46,379 bases of DNA from Oscillospiraceae bacterium (GTDB lineage: Bacteria; Bacillota; Clostridia; Monoglobales; Monoglobaceae): assembly GCA_015068655.1 (NCBI GenBank), contig SVKC01000011.1, forward strand, positions 1-46,379, given 5' to 3'. The position numbers were made by a program, and so were the translations under genes. Below are positions 23,728-32,559 of the stretch, one piece after another (the first letter of the stretch is position 1; every line of letters begins with the position of its first letter). The notes beneath the pieces were generated by a model. It was given only the letters and a program-made list of their open reading frames with translations, had not been told where the DNA came from and did no database searches.

Positions 23728-23756
23728 GAAAAACCGGACGGAAATTTTCCGTCCGG
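23726..23756 (-). terminator. Intrinsic terminator after the malic enzyme gene
   Basis: CCGGACGGAAA (23734-23744) pairs with TTTCCGTCCGG (23746-23756) in a GC-rich 11-bp stem, followed on the minus strand by TTTTTC. The U-tract runs into the -35 of the zur promoter, so the two elements abut. Confidence 0.92.
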
Positions 23757-23769
23757 CTCAAATAATCAT

Positions 23770-24942
23770 TTATATTCTTGCAACGCCCGATTCTCTTGCC
23801 GCCTTCGCAACAGCTTCCGCAACAGCTTTTCCCACTCTGGGGTCAAAGGCTTTTGGTATAATGTAATCCGCTTTCAATTCTTCATCGCTTACAAGTCCTG
23901 CAATTGCATAAGAAGTTGCCATTTTCATTTCTTCATTAATATCCGATGCACGCACATCCAATGCACCACGGAATATTCCCGGAAATGCAAGAACGTTGTT
24001 AATCTGGTTGGGGAAGTCAGAACGTCCGGTTCCTACAACAGTAGCACCTGCAGCCAATGCCCTATCCGGCATAATTTCCGGAACAGGGTTTGCCATTGGA
24101 AAAACAATACTTCCTTCATTCATTGATGCAACCATCTCTTCACTCACAACGTTCGGTGCAGAAACACCCACAAAAACATCTGCACCCTTCATTGCATCCG
24201 AAAGATTTCCTTTCATCTTTTCAAAATTGGTAATTCTGCTCATTTCAGCCTGAGCCTCATTGAGTTCACTCATTCCCTCGCAAATAATTCCGAACCTATC
24301 ACACATTATCATATTTTTCACACCGAGACGAAGTAGGTGCTTCGCAATCGCAATACCAGCCGAACCTGCACCGTTGACAACCACCTTCACTTCTTCAATG
24401 TTCTTTTCCACAACTCGAAGGGCATTGAGGAGTGCCGCCGCAACAACAATTGCTGTTCCATGCTGGTCATCGTGAAACACAGGAACATCACATATTTCTT
24501 TGAGTCTTTTCTCAATTTCAAAGCAACGGGGTGCCGCAATATCTTCAAGATTTATTCCCCCGAAAGAACCTGAAATGTTGTAAACAGTTTTCACTATTTC
24601 ATCAACATCCTGGGACTTTATGCAAAGAGGAAAAGCATCCACGTCAGCAAATTCCTTGAACAACACACACTTTCCTTCCATAACGGGCATCCCCGCCTCC
24701 GGTCCTATATCGCCAAGACCAAGAACTGCCGACCCGTCTGTTACCACAGCAACAATGTTATGACGTCGAGTGAGCTCATAAGATTTGTTCACATCTTCTT
24801 TTATAACAAGACAAGGCTCTGCAACACCGGGCGTATACGCCGTTGCCAAATCCTCACTTGACTTCACTGGAGTTCTTGACACAACTTCAATTTTGCCCTT
24901 CCAATTATAATGTTTTTCCAATGCTAATTCTTTTATGTTCAT
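23770..24942 (-). CDS. NAD(P)-dependent malic enzyme
   Basis: Decarboxylates malate to pyruvate in the cytoplasm. At 390 residues it is of the short bacterial type without the phosphotransacetylase-like extension. Visible motifs are Y-T-P-G-V-A-E-P-C (catalytic Tyr), [36 protein letters not shown] (metal site) and the Rossmann loop [13 protein letters not shown] or NADP preference is not clear from the motif alone. The ATG with AAAGGA eight bases upstream is preferred over one ten codons earlier. It is the last gene of the azlCD transcript. Confidence 0.95.
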   Translation of the reverse strand: MNIKELALEKHYNWKGKIEVVSRTPVKSSEDLATAYTPGVAEPCLVIKEDVNKSYELTRRHNIVAVVTDGSAVLGLGDIGPEAGMPVMEGKCVLFKEFADVDAFPLCIKSQDVDEIVKTVYNISGSFGGINLEDIAAPRCFEIEKRLKEICDVPVFHDDQHGTAIVVAAALLNALRVVEKNIEEVKVVVNGAGSAGIAIAKHLLRLGVKNMIMCDRFGIICEGMSELNEAQAEMSRITNFEKMKGNLSDAMKGADVFVGVSAPNVVSEEMVASMNEGSIVFPMANPVPEIMPDRALAAGATVVGTGRSDFPNQINNVLAFPGIFRGALDVRASDINEEMKMATSYAIAGLVSDEELKADYIIPKAFDPRVGKAVAEAVAKAARESGVARI

Positions 24943-24985
24943 ATGTAATTCCTTTCTGATTGAGGTATTCAACCTTATTAATCCG

Positions 24986-25291
24986 TCAAAAAATCAATCC
25001 AGTCACAAATGCCACAGCACAAGCACAAATTGCCACCGTAAGCAACGAAAAATTGAAGTATGCCAGAACAAAAGCAACTGCTGTTCCCAACGTCGCAGTA
25101 ACAACATTTTCCGTTGCATAAAAAATATACGGGAAGGTCATTGCTCCGAGCACCGAATAAGGCACATAGAACAGAAAACTCCGTATATACGGGGATTTGA
25201 TTTTTGTACGCATGACAGTGAATGGAATCATTCTTATAGCATAAGTCACAAGCGCCATTGCGACAAGATATGCAAAAAACATTTTGTCCAT
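24986..25291 (-). CDS. azlD: AzlD-like branched-chain amino acid exporter subunit
   Basis: A four-helix membrane protein of 101 residues, in which A-I-R-M-I-P-F-T follows the first helix, as is usual for AzlD. It works with AzlC as an exporter of branched-chain amino acids or their analogues. The ATG with GGAGGA is four bases downstream of the azlC stop. A longer frame to the right overlaps azlC and has no SD. Confidence 0.9.
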   Translation of the reverse strand: MDKMFFAYLVAMALVTYAIRMIPFTVMRTKIKSPYIRSFLFYVPYSVLGAMTFPYIFYATENVVTATLGTAVAFVLAYFNFSLLTVAICACAVAFVTGLIF

Positions 25292-25295
25292 AGTT

Positions 25296-26012
25296 TCAGT
25301 CCTCCTCGCCGTCCTTTGGTGCAACAAATGCCATAACAGCCGATGCCGCAACTGCACATATTATAATCTGAAAGCCTGTTGAAATGCCACTCAGATACGG
25401 CAAATAATAGAATGCACAGCTCATACATGATGCAATTAACACAGCCAACAGTACCCCTTTATCTGCCTTTGCAGGCGGAACGATTATTGCAATAAACATA
25501 CTGTAAATTGCAAGTCCCAAAGCTACACAAAGGCTTTCCGGAAGAATTTGTCCGGCAAAAACACCCAGAGCCGTTCCAAAAGTCCAGCCCACAGGCGGCA
25601 AGGTTATAAGCCCATACATAAACCGCCGTCCGATAAGCCCCCTTTCTGCCGCCGCAACGGCAAAAACTTCATCGGTTATTGCAAAAGATGTTATCATTCT
25701 GTGAATGGTAGTGAAGCTTGCATCCAGCTTCTGCGTAAGTGCCAAGCCCATAAGGCAGTAACGTATATTTATAATCAGCTGAGCAAGTATCATTTCTATA
25801 ATTGTTCCGCAGGCGGCAATAATACCAATCCCCGCAACCTGTCCCGCTGACGTAAGATTTGTGAGCGAGATCAATATTGTACCAATCGGGTCAATTCCCA
25901 TTCCCACAGCCGTAATTCCAAAGCCAAATGACACCGAAAGATAGCCAAGCCCGATAGGAAGTCCCTTTCCGAGACCGTAAAGATATGAATTCTGTGATTT
26001 TTCTTTTGTCAT
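25296..26012 (-). CDS. azlC: AzlC-like branched-chain amino acid exporter
   Basis: The larger subunit of the AzlCD exporter, 238 residues with seven or eight helices. Family segments include Y-L-S-V-S-F-G-F-G-I-T-A, T-N-L-T-S-A-G-Q-V-A-G, N-I-R-Y-C-L-M-G-L-A-L and F-A-I-T-D-E-V-F-A-V. The start follows the upstream unknown gene by nine bases. The link to malic enzyme downstream suggests carbon overflow or redox balance, but this is only inference. Confidence 0.92.
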   Translation of the reverse strand: MTKEKSQNSYLYGLGKGLPIGLGYLSVSFGFGITAVGMGIDPIGTILISLTNLTSAGQVAGIGIIAACGTIIEMILAQLIINIRYCLMGLALTQKLDASFTTIHRMITSFAITDEVFAVAAAERGLIGRRFMYGLITLPPVGWTFGTALGVFAGQILPESLCVALGLAIYSMFIAIIVPPAKADKGVLLAVLIASCMSCAFYYLPYLSGISTGFQIIICAVAASAVMAFVAPKDGEED

Positions 26013-26021
26013 TTCTCCACC

Positions 26022-26717
26022 CTATAGCTTGACAGGATAATACTGTCCGTCCTTTTCATAAAAATCATTTTCCGAAATAATCCAGGATTCCAGAGAATAA
26101 ACCATTTGTATGTCATCCGAATTGTCAGCAATCACAAGATAATGCTCATCACCGTAGCTTATGTCAGAATACTCACCATACCTTGCTCTGTACTCACCAT
26201 ATTCAGCAAAGCAAACAGAAGGCACACCTCCCTCAGGCTCTTCCTCTGTTTCTTCAGCCTCCGCCTTGAAAGTACAAGGTGCCATCACAACATAAAAATT
26301 TCTATTCTCAAATGCATTAACCAAACGGCTTTTGTCTTTTGCCCACACAAAAAACGAACCTACAATGCACAAAGACGGAGCAAGGAATACCGCCATATTG
26401 AAATTCTTTGAAATAATCAAAAACAGTAGCCAAACCAAAATCAAAAGCCCTATGCAAGCAGCAAAGAATTTTTGTTGTTTCTTGTATCCATCCACCGAAG
26501 ATATGATTTTTTCAGCTGTAAGTGGAAACCTCAATGTAGACTTGATTCGTTTGTATTCTTCATTCAGGTCATAGGAAAGAGACGAATAAACTCTACGCCA
26601 TTCGTCAAAAGATCCTGTCAGGGGAAATTCAAACTCGAAATATTCCTTTGCAAGACCTTCAAGCGCAGCGTTTGTTTCGCCGCCAAAATATCTATCCCTA
26701 AACTCAGTAAAATTCAT
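26022..26717 (-). CDS. Two-helix membrane protein of unknown function
   Basis: I do not recognise this 231-residue protein. The N-terminal 80 residues are soluble and rich in aromatic and acidic residues. Two membrane helices follow, at about 83-103 and 107-126. The C-terminal half is acidic (E-E-T-E-E-E-P-E) and rich in tyrosine, including Y-G-E-Y-R-A-R-Y-G-E-Y-S-D, a short repeat. A YcxB-like fold is possible because of the two-helix hairpin and soluble tail, but this is a guess. The ATG is taken rather than a TTG three codons earlier. It begins the azlCD-malic enzyme transcript. Confidence 0.7.
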   Translation of the reverse strand: MNFTEFRDRYFGGETNAALEGLAKEYFEFEFPLTGSFDEWRRVYSSLSYDLNEEYKRIKSTLRFPLTAEKIISSVDGYKKQQKFFAACIGLLILVWLLFLIISKNFNMAVFLAPSLCIVGSFFVWAKDKSRLVNAFENRNFYVVMAPCTFKAEAEETEEEPEGGVPSVCFAEYGEYRARYGEYSDISYGDEHYLVIADNSDDIQMVYSLESWIISENDFYEKDGQYYPVKL

Positions 26718-26784
26718 AGTCCCCAACCTTCACAGTACCCGACAAAAAAATATACTTTTTTGCCTGTTTTATCATCATATATAT

Positions 26785-26813
26785 ATCCTACCAAATTTTT
26801 TTTCATTTTTCAA
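26785..26813 (-). promoter_or_regulatory. Promoter of the unknown gene-azlCD-malic enzyme operon
   Basis: TTGAAA (26808-26813 on the minus strand), a 17-base spacer ending TTTGG, and TAGGAT (26785-26790). The 225-base gap containing it is very A/T-rich and otherwise holds only the terminator of the converging-side transcript. Confidence 0.6.
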
Positions 26814-26889
26814 TACATTCCGGAAAATTCTATTCAAATATTTTACATATTCTAAATTTTTTCACTGAAAATCAGGAAAATATTGGTTT

Positions 26890-26927
26890 ATTATCACAAA
26901 ACCCCATTTGTCAAACAAATGGGGTTT
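26890..26927 (-). terminator. Intrinsic terminator after the Cys-rich gene
   Basis: AAACCCCATTTG (26899-26910) and CAAATGGGGTTT (26916-26927) form a perfect 12-bp stem with a five-base loop. The minus-strand tail, TTTTGTGATAAT, is a short U-tract. Confidence 0.82.
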
Positions 26928-26951
26928 GCTTTAAAACAGTTTTTCTGTCGA

Positions 26952-27368
26952 TTATTCTTCTTTGAGCTTTTTGTACAGCTCCATAGTTTCTCCCAACCTC
27001 TTATCAAAGGTAGGTTTTGTGTCATACTTCTCTCCGCAATTACATTCAACAAAAAAGAAGTAATTCTGCAAAGCATTCTCAACCGTTGAAAAGAGCGGAG
27101 TGTCACACTTCGTACAGCAACATACACCTTTTCTCCTTATGGACGGCATTTTGTTGAGCTGAACCGAAATATCATTCTTGTTTTTTCCTCTTGATATTTC
27201 AATCCTTCCGCAATTTCCACAAGTGCAAAGAAAAATCAGATTAATATACTTATAGCTCATCTGATTTATGCTTCCTACAACCTTCTCACAGTTTTCACAA
27301 AACACCATACTGCCGTTGGCGTGAAGAAGCCTTGCCCCTGAAACCTTTCTTATCGTCCTTTTCGCCAT
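26952..27368 (-). CDS. Cys-rich, multi-zinc-ribbon protein of unknown function
   Basis: A 138-residue basic protein with several metal-binding Cys clusters: C-E-N-C near residue 24, C-T-C-G-N-C near 48, C-C-C-T-K-C near 83 and C-N-C near 109. The pairs suggest two zinc ribbons in series, each closed by one N- and one C-terminal knuckle. I do not recognise a family. Its ATG lies two bases beyond the IMP dehydrogenase stop and has no clear SD, so it is probably translated by coupling. Nucleic-acid binding is plausible for a basic zinc-ribbon protein but is not shown. Confidence 0.72.
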   Translation of the reverse strand: MAKRTIRKVSGARLLHANGSMVFCENCEKVVGSINQMSYKYINLIFLCTCGNCGRIEISRGKNKNDISVQLNKMPSIRRKGVCCCTKCDTPLFSTVENALQNYFFFVECNCGEKYDTKPTFDKRLGETMELYKKLKEE

Positions 27369-27370
27369 TA

Positions 27371-28879
27371 TTATTTCACGGGAGCAACATTCTTGTCTTT
27401 GAGAACAACATCATGTGCGCCGCCCTCAATAATACTTGTTGCTGATACCAATGTCATTTTTGCATTTTTCTGAAGTTCAGGAATGGAGAGAACGCCACAG
27501 TTACACATTGTGGACTTCACCTTATTGAGCGTAAGTGCTACATTATCCTTAAGCGAGCCTGCATAAGGAACGTATGAATCAACACCCTCCTCAAAAGAAA
27601 GCTTCTGTGCTCCACCCATATCATATCTCTGCCAGTTTCTTGCACGTGCTGAGCCTTCGCCCCAGTATTCCTTCATATAGTTGCCGTTGACAGAAACCTT
27701 GTTTGAAGGACTTTCGTCAAAACGTGCGAAGTATCTTCCAAGCATAACAAAGTCAGAGCCCATTGCAAGAGCAAGAGTAATGTGGTAATCATGAACAATA
27801 CCGCCGTCCGAACAGATAGGAATATAGATACCTGTCTTTTCAAAGTATTCATCACGTGCTGCAGCAACCTCTTGAACAGCTGTTGCCTGACCGCGTCCAA
27901 TACCCTTTTGTTCACGTGTGATACAAATCGAGCCGCCGCCGATACCAATTTTGATGAAGTCTGCACCGGCTTCTGCGAGGAACATAAAGCCTTCTCTGTC
28001 TACAACATTGCCGGCACCAACCTTCACAGTATCACCATACTTGTCACGGATAAACTTGAGAGTTCTTGCCTGCCATTCAGAAAAACCTTCTGATGAGTCA
28101 ATACAGAGAACATCTGCACCTGCTTCAATGAGAGCCGGAACTCTTTCTTCGTAGTCACGAGTATTTATTCCAGCACCAACAACATATCTTTTTGATGCAT
28201 CGAGAAGTTCTGTGGGGTTCTCCTTGTGTGCGTCATAGTCTTTTCTGAACACAAACGCAACAAGACGTCTATTTTTATCAATAATAGGAAGTGAATTCAG
28301 CTTATTGTCCCAGATAATGTCATTTGCTTCTTTGAGGCTTGTACCCTCTGGAGCATAAACAAGCTTGTCAAAAGGAGTCATAAATTCTTTTATCTGAGTT
28401 GAATGATCCATACGGCTCACACGGTAATCACGAGGAGTAACAATACCGAGAAGAACGCCTTCAGCTGTACCGTCTTCGGTAACCGCAACAGTATTATGAC
28501 CTGTCGCATTTCTCAATGCAACAAGCTCTTCAAGAGTCTGGTCAGGTCTAATATTCGAATCACTGGCAACAAATCCGGCCTTGTGGTTCTTCACACGTCT
28601 CACCATTGCCGCCTCATCTTCAATTGACTGCGAACCGTAAATAAAAGATACGCCGCCTTCCTTCGCAAGAGCGATTGCCAGTTTTTCACCAGATACAGAC
28701 TGCATAATAGCAGAAACCATTGGAATATTCATTGTAATCGCAGGCTCCTCACCCTTCTTGAATTTCACAAGAGGAGTTTTGAGACTAACGTTGCTTGTCA
28801 TACATTCCGCTGACGAATAACCGGGAACAAGCAGGTACTCACTGAAGGTATGTGAAGGTTCATTGAAATAATAAGCCAT
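27371..28879 (-). CDS. guaB: IMP dehydrogenase, Tritrichomonas foetus-like type
   Basis: Oxidises IMP to XMP, the committed step to GMP. The 502-residue protein has a TIM barrel split by a CBS pair (about 95-215). The catalytic Cys319 lies in [15 protein letters not shown] and the general-base pair R418-Y419 in N-W-Q-R-Y-D. The start M-A-Y-Y-F-N-E-P-x-H-T-F and the loop differ from the usual bacterial G-P-G-S-I-C-T-T-R form and match the protist T. foetus enzyme, whose published numbering coincides. Lys310 and Glu431, which underlie mycophenolic acid resistance in that enzyme, are both present. SD GGAG; own promoter; followed by the Cys-rich gene. Confidence 0.96.
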   Translation of the reverse strand: MAYYFNEPSHTFSEYLLVPGYSSAECMTSNVSLKTPLVKFKKGEEPAITMNIPMVSAIMQSVSGEKLAIALAKEGGVSFIYGSQSIEDEAAMVRRVKNHKAGFVASDSNIRPDQTLEELVALRNATGHNTVAVTEDGTAEGVLLGIVTPRDYRVSRMDHSTQIKEFMTPFDKLVYAPEGTSLKEANDIIWDNKLNSLPIIDKNRRLVAFVFRKDYDAHKENPTELLDASKRYVVGAGINTRDYEERVPALIEAGADVLCIDSSEGFSEWQARTLKFIRDKYGDTVKVGAGNVVDREGFMFLAEAGADFIKIGIGGGSICITREQKGIGRGQATAVQEVAAARDEYFEKTGIYIPICSDGGIVHDYHITLALAMGSDFVMLGRYFARFDESPSNKVSVNGNYMKEYWGEGSARARNWQRYDMGGAQKLSFEEGVDSYVPYAGSLKDNVALTLNKVKSTMCNCGVLSIPELQKNAKMTLVSATSIIEGGAHDVVLKDKNVAPVK

Positions 28880-28922
28880 TTTCTAATCTCCATTCTTTGT
28901 ATATTAAATATTATAATAGATT

Positions 28923-28951
28923 ATTATATAACACTTTATGTCAAAAAGCAA
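28923..28951 (-). promoter_or_regulatory. Promoter of guaB
   Basis: TATAAT (28923-28928 on the minus strand) preceded at 17 bases by TTGCTT (28946-28951). As in the promoter near 13476, a TTGACA lies only ten bases before the -10. The 287-base gap upstream of guaB also contains a terminator and a small inverted repeat CTATAC/GTATAG (28986-29003); no riboswitch is recognisable. Confidence 0.65.
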
Positions 28952-29085
28952 GGTCAAAACAGAACTTTTTACAAATTTATTCAATCTATACAACCTCGTA
29001 TAGTATTTCACACCCTCCCTTTGACATAAGCTTCGAAACTTAAATCAAATATTTTTTGTAGTGAAGTATCTTTGCACAATAGTAT

Positions 29086-29133
29086 CTTTTTCTTTAGAAA
29101 AAGTAAGAGTATACAGCAAGTGCCATATACTCT
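29086..29133 (-). terminator. Tandem hairpins terminating the symporter transcript
   Basis: AGAGTATA (29106-29113) pairs with TATACTCT (29126-29133), followed on the minus strand by TACTTTTTCT. The T-run itself belongs to a second hairpin, CTTTTTCT/AGAAAAAG (29086-29103). The stem is A/T-rich, so efficiency may be modest. Confidence 0.6.
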
Positions 29134-29166
29134 CAAAACTTTTTGACAAAACTATTTTCCAAAAGC

Positions 29167-30711
29167 CTATTTTTTTGCAATTGAATCAAATTCTGCTTCA
29201 ATCTCTGCAGAAGGCTTCTTTGTCAGAAGGGAAACCACAATAATCACAATTGACGAAATAATGAACGCCGGAAGAAGCTCATAAAGTCCCAAAATCGGGA
29301 ACTGAGCACTAAAGTTTGCTTTTATAACAAGCTTCCACACAAACACCATAATTCCACCTGACAGCATACCGGCTATTGCACCAATATGTGTTGTTCTCTT
29401 CCAGAACAGTGAGAACAGCATCAAAGGACCAAATGTTGCACCAAAGCCTGCCCAAGCAAAGGACGTAATGCCAAAAATTGTACTGTCGGCATCCCATGCA
29501 ATTATCATAGCAATAATAGTAATAACTGTCATTGCTATTCTTGAAATCCACATTACTTCTCTGTCACTTGCTTTCTTTCTGAAAATACCGTGATAAATGT
29601 TTTCAGAAAGTGCAGATGTAGAAATCAGGAGATATGAGTCCGAAGAACTGATTGAAGCGGCCAGAATCCCGGCACAGGCAAAACCTGCAAGAATCGGAGG
29701 CAGATAAGTCGTAGACATATCTATAAAAATATTTTCAGCTGCCGCATTTGATGTATACGAAAGACCGGGGACACTTCTTCCAACAACGCCAATGAAAACC
29801 GCAGTTGTCATCGCAATAAATAACCAGATACAAGCAACGCGACGTGAACGTGTGAGTTCCTTTCCGTCTCTGATACCCATAAATCTCAAAAGAACCTGAG
29901 GCATACCGAAATAACCCAGCCCCCAAGCGAGACAAGAACAGATTGACAGGAATGAATACGAACCTCCTTCACCAAACACATTTGCTGTTTCCGTTGACGG
30001 AGATGCTGTTGAAAACAAAGAGAAATAGCCGTCAATGTTCTTTGCGTTTTCCATAACCTGAGCCCAACCGCCTGCCTGAACAACAGCAATTGCAAATATT
30101 GCAACAAGAGCGATTACCATAACAATTGCCTGCATAAAATCAGAAGCACTTTCCGCAAGGAAACCGCCCAGGAAGGTGTAAAGCAGAACAAATACCGCTG
30201 CTGCTATCATCATTCCGTGATAAGCGTTTTTCATTCCCAAAAGGTTCATAAAGAGCTTTCCGCAAGCAGAAAGACACTGTCCTGCGTAAACCGTAAAGAA
30301 AATAACAATAAAGAGTGAAGCTATTATGAGAATAATCTTGCTTTTCTCATGAAAACGTTTTGAGAAAAAGCCCGGAATTGTAATTGCATCTACCTTCACG
30401 CTATACTTGTGCAATCTTTTGGAAACGATTAGCCAGTTGAAATATGTACCGACAAAAAGACCTATTGCAGTCCAACCTGCATCCGCAAGACCTGTCCAAT
30501 AAGCAAGTCCAGGAAGCCCCATAAGAAGCCAGCCTGACATATCTGAAGCCTCTGCACTGAACGCCGCAACCCAAGGTCCCAGCGAACGACCGCCGAGAAA
30601 ATAGCTTTCAGCATTTTTGTTTGACCTCTTTGCAAAAACAATACCAATGACAACAACTGCAGCCATATAGATTACCATTGCAATAAGGTGTTGAATGTTT
30701 GCATTTTCCAC
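29167..30711 (-). CDS. putP: Sodium/proline symporter (SSS family)
   Basis: A 514-residue membrane protein with about 13 helices of the sodium:solute symporter family. PutP-type features include F-L-G-G-R-S-L-G-P-W-V-A-A-F-S-A-E-A-S-D-M-S-G-W-L, the sodium-site segment, then G-L-A-D-A-G-W-T and the loop with D-A-I-T-I-P-G-F-F-S-K-R. The C-terminal half has S-S-S-D-S-Y-L-L in the second sodium-site helix. Proline is the likely substrate but is not proven. It starts with GTG, GGA being nine bases upstream. It is monocistronic between a promoter and a terminator. Confidence 0.94.
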   Translation of the reverse strand: MENANIQHLIAMVIYMAAVVVIGIVFAKRSNKNAESYFLGGRSLGPWVAAFSAEASDMSGWLLMGLPGLAYWTGLADAGWTAIGLFVGTYFNWLIVSKRLHKYSVKVDAITIPGFFSKRFHEKSKIILIIASLFIVIFFTVYAGQCLSACGKLFMNLLGMKNAYHGMMIAAAVFVLLYTFLGGFLAESASDFMQAIVMVIALVAIFAIAVVQAGGWAQVMENAKNIDGYFSLFSTASPSTETANVFGEGGSYSFLSICSCLAWGLGYFGMPQVLLRFMGIRDGKELTRSRRVACIWLFIAMTTAVFIGVVGRSVPGLSYTSNAAAENIFIDMSTTYLPPILAGFACAGILAASISSSDSYLLISTSALSENIYHGIFRKKASDREVMWISRIAMTVITIIAMIIAWDADSTIFGITSFAWAGFGATFGPLMLFSLFWKRTTHIGAIAGMLSGGIMVFVWKLVIKANFSAQFPILGLYELLPAFIISSIVIIVVSLLTKKPSAEIEAEFDSIAKK

Positions 30712-30761
30712 TAAAACACATCCTTTTTCATATTTTGTTAAAAGACAATAAAATCTTTTTC

Positions 30762-30790
30762 ATTTTACCAAAAAAACGTAAAAAAGTCAA
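30762..30790 (-). promoter_or_regulatory. Promoter of the symporter gene
   Basis: TTGACT (30785-30790 on the minus strand), a 17-base T-rich spacer ending TTTGG, and TAAAAT (30762-30767). It lies immediately after the terminator of the long upstream operon. Confidence 0.78.
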
Positions 30791-30792
30791 GC

Positions 30793-30868
30793 AAAATATA
30801 TTAAAGGCGATTCGCACAACTGCAAATCGCCAAAAGTAAACTTTTTACCTTGTGTAAATAGCACAAGG
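30793..30868 (-). terminator. Terminator region after the UPF0340 gene (two hairpins)
   Basis: Two hairpins follow the stop codon. The first is CCTTGTG/CACAAGG (30848-30854 and 30862-30868). The second is GGCGATTCGC/GCAAATCGCC (30806-30815 and 30822-30831), ten pairs with one mismatch or wobble. On the minus strand the second runs into TTTAATATATTTT, making it the likely terminator of the ten-gene operon. Confidence 0.75.
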
Positions 30869-30883
30869 GATTAGAAACACTAT

Positions 30884-31426
30884 TTAATTCATAAGGCTGT
30901 CATCATAATTTGCTCTCACACCGCCGATGAACTTCGGTCTTGTACGAGCTGCAGTGAGGGATGCATCACCGATTGTTCTCAATTCAAGTCTCACAGGCAC
31001 AGCGACCTTTTTGAGATGCATTCCGATAAGGGTTGAACCAATATCCAATCCGGCGTCTGCCTTGATTTCTTCTACAGCAACCGGGTCTTCAAAATGTGCA
31101 TAAGCTTCTGTTGCGAAGGAACCTCCTGCTTTTGGCACAGGAACAACATTCACAATTTCCGCAAAAGGCACTGCCGCTCTTTCGACAATAATTGCACGGT
31201 TAAGGTGTTCACAGCATTGTGCCGCAATATATATTCCCTTTTCCTTGAAAACTCCGTAAAGACTTTCAAAAATCACCTTCGCAGTTTCCGGGCTGGAATT
31301 TGTTCCCCATTTGTTTCCGAGAACCTCACTTGTAGAACATCCTATCACTACAATGTCACCTTTTTTTAAATGTGCTTTTTCAATCAAATCATTTGCAGCA
31401 AGGACACATTCCTTTGATATTTCCAT
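30884..31426 (-). CDS. ywlG: UPF0340/TIGR01440 family protein (YwlG-like)
   Basis: A conserved Firmicutes protein of unknown function, 180 residues. The family is recognised by G-C-S-T-S-E-V-L-G-x-x-x-G-T-N-S-S, then A-A-Q-C-C-E-H-L-N-R-A and V-V-P-V-P-K-A-G-G-S-F-A-T, and the C-terminal T-R-P-K-F-I-G-G-V-R-A-N-Y. The conserved Cys and His residues resemble a nucleotide- or metal-handling site but no activity is established. The ATG with AAAGGTG upstream is preferred to a GTG three codons earlier. It is the last gene of the long operon. Confidence 0.9.
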   Translation of the reverse strand: MEISKECVLAANDLIEKAHLKKGDIVVIGCSTSEVLGNKWGTNSSPETAKVIFESLYGVFKEKGIYIAAQCCEHLNRAIIVERAAVPFAEIVNVVPVPKAGGSFATEAYAHFEDPVAVEEIKADAGLDIGSTLIGMHLKKVAVPVRLELRTIGDASLTAARTRPKFIGGVRANYDDSLMN

Positions 31427-31437
31427 TAGAGTCACCT

Positions 31438-32559
31438 TTACTTACAATATTTTTCAACAATAGCCTGAACAATACGTTCCGATGCATGACCATCACCATA
31501 TGGATTGACAGCCTTTGCCATTTTGTTATATGCTTCCGCATCTGTTATCAGCTCTTTTGCAAGACCGTAAATCACATCCTCATCAACGCCTGCAATTTTC
31601 ACAGTTCCGGCATCAACTGCCTCAGGGCGCTCTGTTTCATTTCTCATAACAAGTACAGGCTTTCCGAGTGAAGGAGCTTCCTCCTGCAGTCCGCCCGAGT
31701 CGGTCATAACCATATAGCCACGGCTGATTGCATTGTGAAGTTCGTCAGCATTCACCGGTTCAATAAGCTTCACTCTGTCCATATCACCAAGTATGCTGTA
31801 TGCAACTTCACGAACAGCGGGATTCATATGAACGGGATAAACCACTTCAACTTCAGGGAATTCCTCAACAATTCTCTTCACGGCACGGCAAATATTTTGG
31901 AGAGGTTCACCAAGATTTTCGCGGCGGTGTGCTGTCATAACAATAACTTTTTTTGTATCCCAGTTCATTGATGCCAAGCTTTCATCCTTGAAAACATAAT
32001 CAGGACACACAGTTGTCTGAAGGGCATCTATTACAGTATTTCCCGTAATATAAATAGTTGAATCATCAACATTTTCACGAAGAAGATTTTCACGATTACG
32101 TTCTGTGGGTGAAAAATGCATATCTGCAATCACTCCTGTGAGACGTCTGTTCACTTCTTCAGGAAATGGTGAATACTTGTCGTAGGTTCTGAGTCCCGCC
32201 TCAACATGACCTACCGCAATCTGGTTGTAGAAAGCAGCAAGACTGCCCACAAAGGTTGTGGAGGTGTCACCATGAACAAGCACAAGGTCAGGCTTTGCCG
32301 CCTTCATTACATCATCCAAGCCTTCAAGTCCTCTTGTTGTTATGCTGATGAGAGTCTGTCTGTCCTTCATAATATTCAGGTCATAATCCGGCTTGATGTC
32401 AAAAATTTCAAGAACCTGATCCAGCATCTGTCTGTGCTGTGCCGTAACGCACACAATAGACTGAATATTTTCATTTTTTTCCAGTTCCTTCACCAGAGGT
32501 GCCATTTTTATCGCCTCGGGACGGGTTCCAAAAATTGTCATTACCTTAATCTTTTTCAT
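31438..32559 (-). CDS. wecB: UDP-N-acetylglucosamine 2-epimerase (non-hydrolysing)
   Basis: Interconverts UDP-GlcNAc and UDP-ManNAc for wall glycopolymers. At 373 residues it shows G-T-R-P-E-A-I-K-M-A-P at the start, V-H-G-D-T-S-T-T-F-V, V-G-H-V-E-A-G-L-R-T, T-A-H-R-R-E-N and T-D-S-G-G-L-Q-E-E-A-P near the C-terminus, all hallmarks of the GT-B-fold epimerase (MnaA). It overlaps tagO by 14 bases and has a strong GGAGG. With tagO next to it, teichoic-acid linkage-unit synthesis is the likely role. Confidence 0.97.
   Translation of the reverse strand: MKKIKVMTIFGTRPEAIKMAPLVKELEKNENIQSIVCVTAQHRQMLDQVLEIFDIKPDYDLNIMKDRQTLISITTRGLEGLDDVMKAAKPDLVLVHGDTSTTFVGSLAAFYNQIAVGHVEAGLRTYDKYSPFPEEVNRRLTGVIADMHFSPTERNRENLLRENVDDSTIYITGNTVIDALQTTVCPDYVFKDESLASMNWDTKKVIVMTAHRRENLGEPLQNICRAVKRIVEEFPEVEVVYPVHMNPAVREVAYSILGDMDRVKLIEPVNADELHNAISRGYMVMTDSGGLQEEAPSLGKPVLVMRNETERPEAVDAGTVKIAGVDEDVIYGLAKELITDAEAYNKMAKAVNPYGDGHASERIVQAIVEKYCK

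Noticed and set aside
28986-29003. Small inverted repeat CTATAC/GTATAG upstream of guaB as a purine operator or riboswitch
   Set aside because: Only six-base arms, upstream of the promoter, and none of the conserved purine, PRPP or ppGpp riboswitch cores.
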